Shown in pieces: positions 54,720-62,463 of a stretch of DNA of 64,000 nucleotides. The DNA is from Clostridium sp. (GTDB lineage: Bacteria; Bacteroidota; Bacteroidia; Bacteroidales; Muribaculaceae), in NCBI GenBank assembly GCA_023663805.1, contig JAMPGR010000001.1, positions 522,632 through 586,631 on the forward strand, read 5' to 3'. The notes beneath the pieces are model-generated. The model was not told the origin of the DNA. It searched no databases and saw only the letters and a list, made by a program, of their open reading frames with translations. The translations under genes and the position numbers were made by a program. The stretch's first letter is position 1; each line of letters starts with the position of its first letter.

Positions 54720-55741
54720 AACACAGCTCAAAAAAAATACTCTCCTATATAATAACTATAGTTGCCATCGGCGCAGCCGCCCTCTGGATCCTCTCGAAGT
54801 TCTACCACGGCACCGACGTCGAATTCACCGACAACGCCCAGGTCCACCGTCAGATTATCCCGGTCAACAGCCGTGTCCAGGGATATATCAAAGAGATCCG
54901 CTTCCGTGAGTTCCAGCCTGTCCATAAGGGTGATACCCTCGTCGTCATAGATGATGCAGATATGCGCCTCGGACTCGCACGCGCACGCGCCGACTATCAG
55001 GCCGCCCTGGCCGGACGATCCGTGACAGACCACAGTGTCGGGGTCGCATCGGCCAATGTCGCCGTCAGCGAGGCTTCGATCGCCGAGGCGCGCGTCCTGA
55101 TGGAGAACGCCGCGACCGATCTCGAGCGATACACGAGACTGCTCGAAAAGGACGCCGTCACGCGCCAGCAGTATGACCGCGCCAAGACCGACTACGAGGC
55201 GAAAAAGGCCCGCTACGAGACCCTCTCGCGCCAGCGCTCGGCTACATCTTCGGTCGTCGCCGAGACACGCCAGCGTATTGCCCAGAGCGACGCCGGAATC
55301 GAACTGGCCGCGGCCCTGGTCGAAACCGCCGAACTGAACCTGTCATACACCGTTATCACAGCCCCCTGCGACGGCTATGCCTCGCGCAAGGAAATCGAAG
55401 TCGGACAACTCGTCCAGCCGGGGCAGACTCTTCTCGATGTCGTCGACTCGGGCGAGGTCTGGGTAACGGCCAATTTCAAGGAGACCCAGCTTCGCCATAT
55501 CGAGCCGGGTAGCGAGGCCGTCATCGAGGTCGACGCCCTCCCCGGAAAGAAATTCCACGGACGTGTCGAATCGATCTCTACCGCTACGGGCGCGGCTCTT
55601 TCGCTCCTGCCCCAGGACAATTCGGCCGGAAACTTCGTCAAGGTCCGCCAGCGCATCCCCGTCCGTATCGAACTCGACGACACGGAGGATCTGTCGCTGT
55701 TGCGGAGCGGAATGAATGTCGAATGCGAGGTCAGATACTGA
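54716..55741 (+). CDS. HlyD/EmrA-type periplasmic adaptor
   Basis: A 341-residue membrane fusion protein with one N-terminal membrane helix (IITIVAIGAAALWILSKFY). The first lipoyl half is NAQVHRQIIPVNSRVQGYI, then FVPVHKGDTLVVIDD-like FQPVHKGDTLVVIDD; a long coiled-coil hairpin follows; the second lipoyl half is LSYTVITAPCDGYASRKEIE. Its beta-barrel has VWVTANFKETQLRHIEPGSE, the EmrA-type signature. It connects the MFS pump encoded next to the TolC duct encoded before it. Confidence 0.95.
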   Translation: MKHSSKKILSYIITIVAIGAAALWILSKFYHGTDVEFTDNAQVHRQIIPVNSRVQGYIKEIRFREFQPVHKGDTLVVIDDADMRLGLARARADYQAALAGRSVTDHSVGVASANVAVSEASIAEARVLMENAATDLERYTRLLEKDAVTRQQYDRAKTDYEAKKARYETLSRQRSATSSVVAETRQRIAQSDAGIELAAALVETAELNLSYTVITAPCDGYASRKEIEVGQLVQPGQTLLDVVDSGEVWVTANFKETQLRHIEPGSEAVIEVDALPGKKFHGRVESISTATGAALSLLPQDNSAGNFVKVRQRIPVRIELDDTEDLSLLRSGMNVECEVRY

Positions 55742-55742
55742 G

Positions 55743-57335
55743 ATGGCTGACTGGCACGCCCCGCAGGGGCCTTTCGACATCCCCGACATCCCGAACTACG
55801 TTCCGCGCCGTCTGAAACCCTGGATTTTCGTCTTCTTCGTACTGATCATCCAGTTCTCCGGCGGTCTCTACCTGGCGGCCGCGACCGATATGGTCGGGAC
55901 GACGGCCCTGATGCAGGAGGACATTCTGATGGCGGGATATGCCTCGCTGATCGGAATGTCGATAAATTTCTGCGTCATGTTCCGCCTGAAGTTCCGTTTC
56001 TCGAACCGGACAGGACTGCTCGTCTGCGGAACCGCACTGATTGCCGCTACCCTGATTTGCGCGAACACGACCTCGGTCCCCGTTCTGGTCGTGACATGTT
56101 TCCTGGCCGGCTGGTTCCGTATGTGGGCCACGCTGGTATGCAACTCGACGATCCAGCTCTGGCTGACTCCGGTGCGCGACATGGCCGTGTTCTTCTGCTA
56201 TGTCTACCTGCTTGTCGACGGCGTAATCCAGTTGAGCGGTATCGCAACGGTCTACTCGGCGTTCCATGCCGAATGGGAGACAATCCACTGGATTATGGCC
56301 GGGCTTCTCCTGCTGATGATTGTTATGGTGCTTATCCTGGTTCGTCCGGTTCGTAATCCGATGTTCATTCCCCTGCTCGGAATCGACTGGATTGGCAGCG
56401 GTCTGTGGAGCGTCATGATGCTCTGCTCGACCTTCATCTGTGTCTACGGGAATTTCTATGACTGGTTCGATTCGACAGAGATCTGGTTCGCAACAGTTCT
56501 CGGACTGGTTGCGCTCGGAATAAATCTCTGGCGCGCGACCTTCCTCCATCATCCCTACATAACGTTCCAGGCGATTACTAACCGCAGTGTCATCCGCGCG
56601 ACAGCCGTCTATCTCGTTTTCTTCACACTGCTCGCGACCGAGCATGTCTTCGAACACAGTTATGCGGAGACGATCCTCGGCTTCGACGAAACGAATATGA
56701 TTGACCTGAACTGGTATGTCCTTATCGGCATCGTCGCCGGATGCTGGTTCACATGGCATACGTTCGCCCTGCGCAAATGGCGCTACAAGACGATGACGGT
56801 CATTGCCTTCGCTCTCGCAACTGTCTATCTCGCATGGTTCTACTTCTCGATCGACTACGGCGTCGAGAAACACGCGCTGGCCGTTCCGCTTTTCTTCCGC
56901 GGCTTCGCCTCGGTCATCATCTCGATCGTCTTCCTGACATCGATTGTCCAGAGCGGTCTCCATTTCTTTGTGTTCCCTCAGGCGCTCACGCTGAACGGCT
57001 TCACGGGCGCGGTTCTCGGGGCGACGCTCGGTCCGGCCCTCGTCGGCGAATTCCTGCGCCACGTCATGGCGCGCAATGCCGCCCAGCTCGGCGCCGCACT
57101 GTCCGACACGACCGCCGCAGCCCATATTCCGCTCGGCCAGCTGATGGGTATGGTCCAGCGCCAGGCACTCGTTGTGTCGATGAAGGAGATCTACGGATGG
57201 CTCCTGATTGTCGCCCTAATATCCCTGGTTGTTCTGGCGGTCAGTTACGGACCGCTGCGCCCCTTCGCGATATTTCCGAAGTGGCGTACGATCCGTCGTA
57301 TTCTCCGCCGCGAGTCGCGGCTCGCGGAGTCTTAG
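55743..57335 (+). CDS. MFS efflux permease (EmrB-like partner)
   Basis: A 530-residue membrane protein with about 14 hydrophobic segments. The start at 55743 (MADWHAPQGPFDIPDIPNYV) is one base after the adaptor stop. It lacks the crisp DHA2 motifs of E. coli EmrB and resembles the Bacteroidota MFS group that is always paired with an HlyD adaptor. Its position after the TolC and HlyD genes makes it the energy-using pump of a tripartite exporter for hydrophobic or weak-acid compounds (inference). Its last four bases overlap the convergent ribH gene. Confidence 0.85.
   Translation: MADWHAPQGPFDIPDIPNYVPRRLKPWIFVFFVLIIQFSGGLYLAAATDMVGTTALMQEDILMAGYASLIGMSINFCVMFRLKFRFSNRTGLLVCGTALIAATLICANTTSVPVLVVTCFLAGWFRMWATLVCNSTIQLWLTPVRDMAVFFCYVYLLVDGVIQLSGIATVYSAFHAEWETIHWIMAGLLLLMIVMVLILVRPVRNPMFIPLLGIDWIGSGLWSVMMLCSTFICVYGNFYDWFDSTEIWFATVLGLVALGINLWRATFLHHPYITFQAITNRSVIRATAVYLVFFTLLATEHVFEHSYAETILGFDETNMIDLNWYVLIGIVAGCWFTWHTFALRKWRYKTMTVIAFALATVYLAWFYFSIDYGVEKHALAVPLFFRGFASVIISIVFLTSIVQSGLHFFVFPQALTLNGFTGAVLGATLGPALVGEFLRHVMARNAAQLGAALSDTTAAAHIPLGQLMGMVQRQALVVSMKEIYGWLLIVALISLVVLAVSYGPLRPFAIFPKWRTIRRILRRESRLAES
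57303..57329. terminator. Hairpin inside the convergent ends of the MFS and ribH genes
   Basis: CCGCGAG-TCGCGG-CTCGCGG (57308-57327) with an outer CTC/GAG lies within the last codons of the MFS gene, next to the ribH stop. It could act as a bidirectional stop, but no T-run is present. Confidence 0.35.
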
Positions 57336-57805
57336 TCGAACTGGCGCTTGAAGGCGATCATCCGGATTGCGGCCTCGGCGGCCTCGCACCCTTTGTGGCC
57401 TGCGGGGCCGCCTGCGCGATCGAGGGCCTGCTGCTCGTTCTCGACCGTCAGGACCCCGAAGATGACCGGGATGTCACAGTCGGCGTTCAGGGCCGTGACC
57501 CCCTGGGTGACGCTCTGGCAGACATAGTCGAAATGGGGCGTGTCGCCGCGGACAACACAGCCGAAGACGATGACGGCGTCGAAAAGCGACGACTCGATTA
57601 TCTGGGAGGCGGCATAGGTCAGTTCGACCGCGCCGGGGACATGGTAGACGGCGATATCCTCTTCGTCGAAGCCGTTGTCGCGGAGGGTCCGGACGGCTCC
57701 GTCGGCGAGTTCGCCTGTTATATGGCCGTTCCAGTCGGCGACGGCGATGGCGACGCGGGCGTCGCTCAGTTCGGGGATAGGGGTTACGGGGCGTGAGGTT
57801 GACAT
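57332..57805 (-). CDS. ribH: 6,7-dimethyl-8-ribityllumazine synthase
   Basis: A 157-residue enzyme for the penultimate step of riboflavin synthesis. Core motifs are VAVADWNGHITGELADGAVR, VYHVPGAVELTYAASQI, FGCVVRGDTPHFDYVCQSVT (His in the active site) and PVIFGVLTVENEQQALDRAG. It forms icosahedral or decameric shells. It is the last gene of a minus-strand run starting at recF and lies 19 bases after the TPR gene, a pairing common in Bacteroidota. Its stop codon overlaps the convergent MFS gene by four bases. Confidence 0.96.
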   Translation of the reverse strand: MSTSRPVTPIPELSDARVAIAVADWNGHITGELADGAVRTLRDNGFDEEDIAVYHVPGAVELTYAASQIIESSLFDAVIVFGCVVRGDTPHFDYVCQSVTQGVTALNADCDIPVIFGVLTVENEQQALDRAGGPAGHKGCEAAEAAIRMIAFKRQFD

Positions 57806-57824
57806 ATATGATCGGGGGTTGTTT

Positions 57825-58838
57825 TTATCGAGGGAAAAATTTGTGCCAGATGCCGAGGATGTCGAGTCGGCGGCTGCGGGCGTTGACGAGGATGTCGACG
57901 ACGCGGCGATGCCGGTCGTCGGCGTGGAGTTTGGTAGCTTTGTGGAGCATCGTGTTCAGGAGATGGATGCCTTTTTCGCGCGTCGCGCTGACAGCCAGGA
58001 GGGCCTCTCCGAGCGAGATCGAGAGGTCGAGCTGGCGGAGGGTCAGGTCGGGCTCGATGCGTGTCAGGTATTTCAGGGCGCGGCTGAGATACTGTATTGC
58101 CTCGCGGTGGCGCCCCATCTTCAGCAGGGTCGTCCCCTCTTCGGCCATCGAGTCGACCAGGCGGCTGACCGCCTCGGCCGCTCCCGATTCGGCCTCGCGC
58201 AGGCAGGTGACAACCGTTTCGTGGCTCTTGGCGAGCAGTTCGGTCTGGCGCTGGCGCGAGCGGTAGACATGGGTCGCGGTGTTCATCGCCGTTATGTGGG
58301 CCGAGCCGTAGCGCTCGGGGTTCGTCCGGACGAGCCGTTCGAGAACCTTGATTGACTTCTCGATTTCGCGTTCGGCCTGGCGGAATTCGCCGCGAAGTGA
58401 GTGGATCAGCGCGATGTCGTGGAGCAGGGCGGCGAGGACGCTGAGAAACGGCTCGTCCTTCCGCTTGGGCGACTGCGACAGCAGGTTCAGGACCTTCGCC
58501 GCCGTGACCATCGCGTCGTCGAGACGTCCGGCGCGGAGATAGAGCGCAGTCAGGACCTGCATCAGGGCGGCGTGGGTGTCCGGAACGATGCCGTTCTGTT
58601 CCATACGGCTCAGCAGCAGGTCGATCGCCGTCAGCCGCCTCTCGGCTTCGCCGAAGCGTCCTTCTTCGGCCATCGCCAGGGCGGTGTGGCGGAAGAAGTC
58701 ATAGGCGGTGTTGAAACCGACGCCGGAGGCAGCGCGGCGCAGTTCGCTGTCGGTCACCCCTTTCGATTCGATCTCGACCAGGGGGGTGATATCGGTTGTG
58801 ACCGGTATGAAGATCGGCGCTAGCGACGAGGTTTCCAT
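57825..58838 (-). CDS. Tetratricopeptide-repeat-like protein
   Basis: A 337-residue, mostly helical protein. The start at 58838 (METSSLAPIFIPVTTD) is chosen because the longer frame upstream is Arg/Pro-rich out-of-frame read-through of the neighbouring gene. Repeats resembling TPRs are visible: ALMQVLTALYLRAGRLDDAM, LHDIALIHSLRGEFRQAERE, STLLKMGRHREAIQYLSRAL-like EGTTLLKMGRHREAIQYLSR. There is no signal peptide. TPR proteins act as scaffolds. A TPR gene next to ribH is common in Bacteroidota, but no function is known to me. It overlaps the upstream kinase-like gene by 19 bases. Confidence 0.8.
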   Translation of the reverse strand: METSSLAPIFIPVTTDITPLVEIESKGVTDSELRRAASGVGFNTAYDFFRHTALAMAEEGRFGEAERRLTAIDLLLSRMEQNGIVPDTHAALMQVLTALYLRAGRLDDAMVTAAKVLNLLSQSPKRKDEPFLSVLAALLHDIALIHSLRGEFRQAEREIEKSIKVLERLVRTNPERYGSAHITAMNTATHVYRSRQRQTELLAKSHETVVTCLREAESGAAEAVSRLVDSMAEEGTTLLKMGRHREAIQYLSRALKYLTRIEPDLTLRQLDLSISLGEALLAVSATREKGIHLLNTMLHKATKLHADDRHRRVVDILVNARSRRLDILGIWHKFFPR

Positions 58839-59650
58839 GTGTTGATAATCTGGAGTGTCGATCGCGAATCGTCGGTGCCGGCCGTCGCGAGGAATTCGAG
58901 GAAGTCGGCCAGGACGCCGGCTTCGGCCAGGCGTGGCGCAGTCTCGCCGGGAAGGGAGGTTGTCTGCTGGCGGTCGTGGTTGAAGAGGGTGACGCTCCGG
59001 CCGGGGCCGTCGATATGCAGGAGCGTGTCGGCGTAGAACGAAGTGTTCCGCCGGTAGCACTCTTCAGGGCCGGCGGCGCGGAATATATGGGCGGGGTCGT
59101 CGTTGAAGGTGACGGCGATGTCGGCCAGTTCGAGATTGTCGAGAATGGCGGTCATGACGTGGGTGATCGCCGGCTCGAGTTGTGGCGCAAAGCCGGGGAG
59201 GTAGACCAGCAGGGCGTGGCTTCCGGCGGCGTGTTCGACGAATTCGCGTACGGCGCCGCGGGTGCGCGGGTCGAGGGCGAACCAGTTGCCGAAGACGACG
59301 ATGTCGTCGGCGCCGACTTTCGGCCAGCGGATGACGAGCGACTCGCGCGGGGGCTTCGTGTAGAATGTCCCCTGGCGGTCGTTTTCGCCGTAGAGGATGT
59401 CGATTGTCGTCGCCCCGTCGGGGTAGCGGTCGATACAGGAGGTGTCGACTCCGGCTTCGGCGAGGATGCCGACGACGGCGTCGCCGGTCGGGTCGGTTGC
59501 GGCTTCGCCGATATAACATGTCGGGATTCCGGCGCTGGCGGTCAGGATCGCGGCGTTCAGCATGTTTCCTCCGGGGGAGGCGCTGACCGGGCGGACACCT
59601 TCGAAGATAATGTCCATCCGGCATCCCCCGAGAAAGATGATTTTTCTCAT
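58820..59650 (-). CDS. PfkB-family carbohydrate kinase-like protein lacking the catalytic motif
   Basis: A 276-residue ribokinase-fold protein. The N-terminal half is typical: FLGGCRMDIIFEGVRPVSAS, PGGNMLNAAILTASAGIPTC, GEAATDPTGDAVVGILAEAG. The second PfkB signature, DTxGAGDxF, which carries the catalytic aspartate and the anion hole, is absent; the segment where it should occur reads LPGETAPRLAEAGVLADFLE. The protein is also shorter than the usual 300-330 residues. It may be a non-catalytic relative or a truncated enzyme. The start at 59650 (MRKIIFLGGC) is clear. It lies 41 bases after the SIS isomerase gene, whose product also acts on sugar phosphates. Confidence 0.8.
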   Translation of the reverse strand: MRKIIFLGGCRMDIIFEGVRPVSASPGGNMLNAAILTASAGIPTCYIGEAATDPTGDAVVGILAEAGVDTSCIDRYPDGATTIDILYGENDRQGTFYTKPPRESLVIRWPKVGADDIVVFGNWFALDPRTRGAVREFVEHAAGSHALLVYLPGFAPQLEPAITHVMTAILDNLELADIAVTFNDDPAHIFRAAGPEECYRRNTSFYADTLLHIDGPGRSVTLFNHDRQQTTSLPGETAPRLAEAGVLADFLEFLATAGTDDSRSTLQIINTWKPRR

Positions 59651-59691
59651 TGCGGTAACGGTTTTATTGGTCAGTTGACGCGTTCGGTTCG

Positions 59692-60303
59692 CTATTTCTC
59701 CCCTGTCCGGGCGGCGTGGCCGAGATATCCGCCGTGGTGGCGCAGGGCATACTGTTCGCGGGTGAAGCCGGTGGCCTTCATGACGTTGACGACGAGGATG
59801 TCGCCGATGACGGTCATGACGGTCGTCGAGGTTGTCGGGGTCAGTCCGAGGGGGCATACCTCGGGTGCTCCCCCGGTCGGGAGGGTCACGTCGGCCGAGC
59901 GGGCGAGTTCGCTGTCGGGGTTGCCGGTTATGACGATCGTCGGGATGGCTGGGTAGAGATTGTGGGTCAGGGCAACGAGGTCGACGATCTCGCGGGTCTT
60001 TCCGGAGTTGGAAATCAGGAGCATGACGTCGTCGGGCTGGAGGACGCCGAGGTCGCCGTGCTGGGCTTCGCTCGGGTGGAGGTTGACGGCGGGGATCCCT
60101 GTCGAGGCGAATGTTGTCGCTATGTTCATGGCGATCTGTCCGGCCTTGCCCATGCCGGAGGTCACCAGTTTTCCGCCGCGGCGGCTGACATGCTCGACGA
60201 TCAGTCCGACGGCACGGTCGTAGCCGGGCGTATAGGGGATGTTACGGACGGCGCGGCTCTCGCTTTCGAGAATTTCGGCCATTGTCTGCTGTATGCTGTT
60301 CAT
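59692..60303 (-). CDS. SIS-domain sugar-phosphate isomerase (KpsF/GutQ-like, no CBS domains)
   Basis: A 203-residue protein with a single SIS domain: KLVTSGMGKAGQIAMNIATT, PSEAQHGDLGVLQPDDVMLL, ISNSGKTREIVDL and VTLPTGGAPEVCPLGLTPTT, then STTVMTVIGDILVV. This order is that of KpsF/GutQ/KdsD arabinose-5-phosphate isomerases, which feed KDO synthesis, but the two C-terminal CBS domains of the 320-residue enzymes are missing. Short forms of this type exist. The start at 60303 (MNSIQQTMAEILESES) is clear. Substrate is not certain. Confidence 0.87.
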   Translation of the reverse strand: MNSIQQTMAEILESESRAVRNIPYTPGYDRAVGLIVEHVSRRGGKLVTSGMGKAGQIAMNIATTFASTGIPAVNLHPSEAQHGDLGVLQPDDVMLLISNSGKTREIVDLVALTHNLYPAIPTIVITGNPDSELARSADVTLPTGGAPEVCPLGLTPTTSTTVMTVIGDILVVNVMKATGFTREQYALRHHGGYLGHAARTGEK

Positions 60304-60367
60304 TCTTTCGGTTTGTTTCGGGAATGGTTGTTTCTTGTTTTTATTAGATTGTTCAGGCCTGACGGGG

Positions 60368-60850
60368 TCAGAATTCGCGCCGTTCGTAGTCGGCGACAGC
60401 CTCGCGCCAGAGCGGATCGACTGGCGCGGAATGTCCGTCGGGGGTGATACAACACATGATGCTGCGGGCCGCGCACTTGACCTCGCCGGTCGCGCTGTTG
60501 ACAAGGCGCTGGTCGAGGGTGAAACTGCGTGTCCCGATCGAGGCTGCCGTCGTCCAGACCTCGACCGGCTCGTCGAACATCGTCGGGGCGAAGAAACTGA
60601 TGTCGATGTTGGCGACGACGGCGGGGATGTTGCGGTAGTCGAAGCGGTCGCGCCCGAGGTCGCGGAAGTAACTGACCTTCCCGAGGTCGAGCATCGACAT
60701 ATAGTGGTTGTTGTTGACATGTCCGAAGACATCGATGTCGGAGAACCTCAGTTGGATCCCGACGCAGTGGCTGAACGGATAGTCGGTTTTCGGAACCTTC
60801 GGGTTGTCCGAGACGATAAATCGCGGGGTTGTTCGGTTGTCAGTTTCCAT
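60368..60850 (-). CDS. Hotdog-fold acyl-CoA thioesterase (YbgC/4HBT family)
   Basis: A 160-residue hotdog protein. LRFSDIDVFGHVNNNHYMSM has the catalytic Asp and the HVNN motif of the 4-hydroxybenzoyl-CoA thioesterase family, followed by VVANIDISFFAPTMFDEPVE and SFTLDQRLVNSATGEV. It hydrolyses acyl-CoA or acyl-carrier thioesters; chain length is unknown. The start at 60850 (METDNRTTPRF) is preferred over upstream read-through. It sits between the DUF721 and SIS genes with gaps of about 55-65 bases. Confidence 0.88.
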   Translation of the reverse strand: METDNRTTPRFIVSDNPKVPKTDYPFSHCVGIQLRFSDIDVFGHVNNNHYMSMLDLGKVSYFRDLGRDRFDYRNIPAVVANIDISFFAPTMFDEPVEVWTTAASIGTRSFTLDQRLVNSATGEVKCAARSIMCCITPDGHSAPVDPLWREAVADYERREF

Positions 60851-60903
60851 CTGTCTGTCTTTCTTTCGGAGGGTGGTTTCTTTTTCGTCGTTTTCGTTAT
60901 GTT

Positions 60904-61194
60904 TCAGTGGATGACCAGGTCGGTCAGCACGGGGCGCCCGACGCTCTGGTTCAGCAGTTCGACAAGGCGCCGGCGGTAGTAGCCGAGTTCGTTTTTCAGC
61001 GGCGCCGACGAGATGAAGACGTGGAGCACGGTTCCGTCGACGTAGCGGCGCGTCGTCCGCGAGGCGATGTCGCGGCCGACGATGTCGGGCCACATCGCCG
61101 AGGCGCGCTGGGCGTCGAAGTTGTCGTTCATCTCGCCGTCGGCGATAGCCTCGCGGATGATCTGTTCGAGTCGTTTCGGTTCGCGTTTCTCCAT
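60904..61194 (-). CDS. DUF721 (DciA-like) protein
   Basis: A 96-residue protein. KRLEQIIREAIADGEMNDNF, AQRASAMWPDIVGRDIASRT, DGTVLHVFISSAPLKNELGY and RRRLVELLNQSVGRPVLTDL cover the whole DUF721 domain, the family of the DnaB-helicase loader DciA. It is encoded 26 bases downstream of recF, a usual location. Replicative helicase loading is the likely role, by family; it is not proven for the short Bacteroidota forms. Confidence 0.88.
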   Translation of the reverse strand: MEKREPKRLEQIIREAIADGEMNDNFDAQRASAMWPDIVGRDIASRTTRRYVDGTVLHVFISSAPLKNELGYYRRRLVELLNQSVGRPVLTDLVIH

Positions 61195-61220
61195 TTGTCG
61201 TTTCTCGCTATGGCCGGGGC

Positions 61221-62348
61221 CTATTGATGGTCCTGGCCGTTGCCCGGGTCGGGGATAAACCGGCCGTCGACGGCGGTCCACATACGGTGGTCACCCCCGG
61301 TCCGGGCGATTATCTCGTCGAGGTGGGTCCGGTTTGTGTCGGTTATGAATATCTGGCCGATCTCCGGGGAGGTTGCCAGCGATATGATCCGCTCGACACG
61401 CCCGGCGTCGAGTTTGTCGAAGATGTCGTCGAGCAACAGCAGAGGCTTCAGGCCGGTCGCCTTCGCCAGGAAGGCGTACTGGGCCAGGCGCAGGGCGATC
61501 GTGAAGGTCTTGCACTGTCCCTGCGACCCGACTTTCCTCAGGTCGAGGCCGTCGGCCATGATCGTCAGGTCGTCGCGGTGTGGGCCGATTCCGGTGTGTC
61601 TGACGATCTCGTCGCGGCGGCGGCAGGTGTCGAGCATCGCCGTCAGCGACGCAGCGCCATCGCCGTTGTCCCACCCGGCGTAGGCGACTTCGATCTGTTC
61701 GGCACCGTCGCCGGCTATTAGCGAATGGAAGCGGGAAACCATCGGGGAGAACTTCCCGACGAAGCGGCGGCGGCGGTCCGCGATATACCGCGCCGATATT
61801 TCCATCTGGATCTCGACGGCGGCATAGAGGTTCGGGTCGACGAGGCCGTCGCGGAGCATCCGGTTGCGCTGGTCGAGCTGGCGGTTGTAGCGGATCAGGT
61901 TGCCGAGATAGACGCTGTCGCTCTGTGATATGACTATATCCATCCACCGGCGGCGTTCTTCAGACGGACCGCGGAGAATGTCGATGTCGCAGGGCGAGAC
62001 GATGACCAGGGGGAACAGCCCGATATGCTCGCTCAGACGCTGGTATTCCTTCCCGCCGCGGCGGAGGCTTTTCCGGCGCCCGCGGGCGACGCCGAGATGG
62101 AGTTCCTCGGGGGTATCGCCGCGGAGATACTCCCCGCGGACCATCATGAACTCCTCGCCGCGGTTGATGACCATCGCGTCGGGCAGGCCCGTGAAACTCT
62201 TCGTGAAACTCAGGGCGTAGACCGCGTCGAGAAGGTTGCTTTTTCCCATGCCGTTATTCCCCACGATACAGTTTATCTTGGGGGAAAACTCCAGCGATGC
62301 CGAGAGTATATTCTTGAAGTTCGCTATTGTCAGACGGGCCAGTTGCAT
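61221..62348 (-). CDS. recF: DNA replication/repair protein RecF
   Basis: A 375-residue SMC-like ATPase that binds gapped DNA and helps load RecA. The N-terminus MQLARLTIANFKNILSASLE and P-loop GNNGMGKSNLLDAVYALSFT (from residue 30) are standard, as are RRRWMDIVISQSD, TGIGPHRDDLTIM (signature region), GSQGQCKTFTIALRLAQ and the Walker B LKPLLLLDDIFDKLD with the D-loop. It leads a minus-strand series with DUF721, thioesterase, SIS, PfkB, TPR and ribH genes. A consensus promoter lies just upstream. Confidence 0.97.
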   Translation of the reverse strand: MQLARLTIANFKNILSASLEFSPKINCIVGNNGMGKSNLLDAVYALSFTKSFTGLPDAMVINRGEEFMMVRGEYLRGDTPEELHLGVARGRRKSLRRGGKEYQRLSEHIGLFPLVIVSPCDIDILRGPSEERRRWMDIVISQSDSVYLGNLIRYNRQLDQRNRMLRDGLVDPNLYAAVEIQMEISARYIADRRRRFVGKFSPMVSRFHSLIAGDGAEQIEVAYAGWDNGDGAASLTAMLDTCRRRDEIVRHTGIGPHRDDLTIMADGLDLRKVGSQGQCKTFTIALRLAQYAFLAKATGLKPLLLLDDIFDKLDAGRVERIISLATSPEIGQIFITDTNRTHLDEIIARTGGDHRMWTAVDGRFIPDPGNGQDHQ

Positions 62349-62367
62349 TTTTCCGTTTTCGTTGGTG

Positions 62368-62400
62368 CAAATTTACGAAAAAAATGACTAATTTAGCAAA
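62368..62400 (-). promoter_or_regulatory. Promoter of the recF operon
   Basis: Minus strand TTTG (complement of 62397-62400), 21 bases, TAAATTTG (62368-62375), 20 bases before the recF ATG. Exact boxes at allowed spacing. Confidence 0.65.
62389..62396 (+). promoter_or_regulatory. Possible -7 box for the GH92 gene
   Basis: TAATTTAG differs at one position from TAnnTTTG. It lies 67 bases upstream of the GH92 ATG and overlaps the recF promoter on the other strand. Confidence 0.3.
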
Positions 62401-62463
62401 CAATTTCGAACCGTTCTCGGCGGCGGCGTCTGCCGACGGTTGCCATCGATATGATTTTCTGTC

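Noticed and set aside
58839..59060. N-terminal extension of the TPR protein
   Set aside because: Arg/Pro-rich read-through of the kinase gene in another frame; the product from 58838 begins normally.
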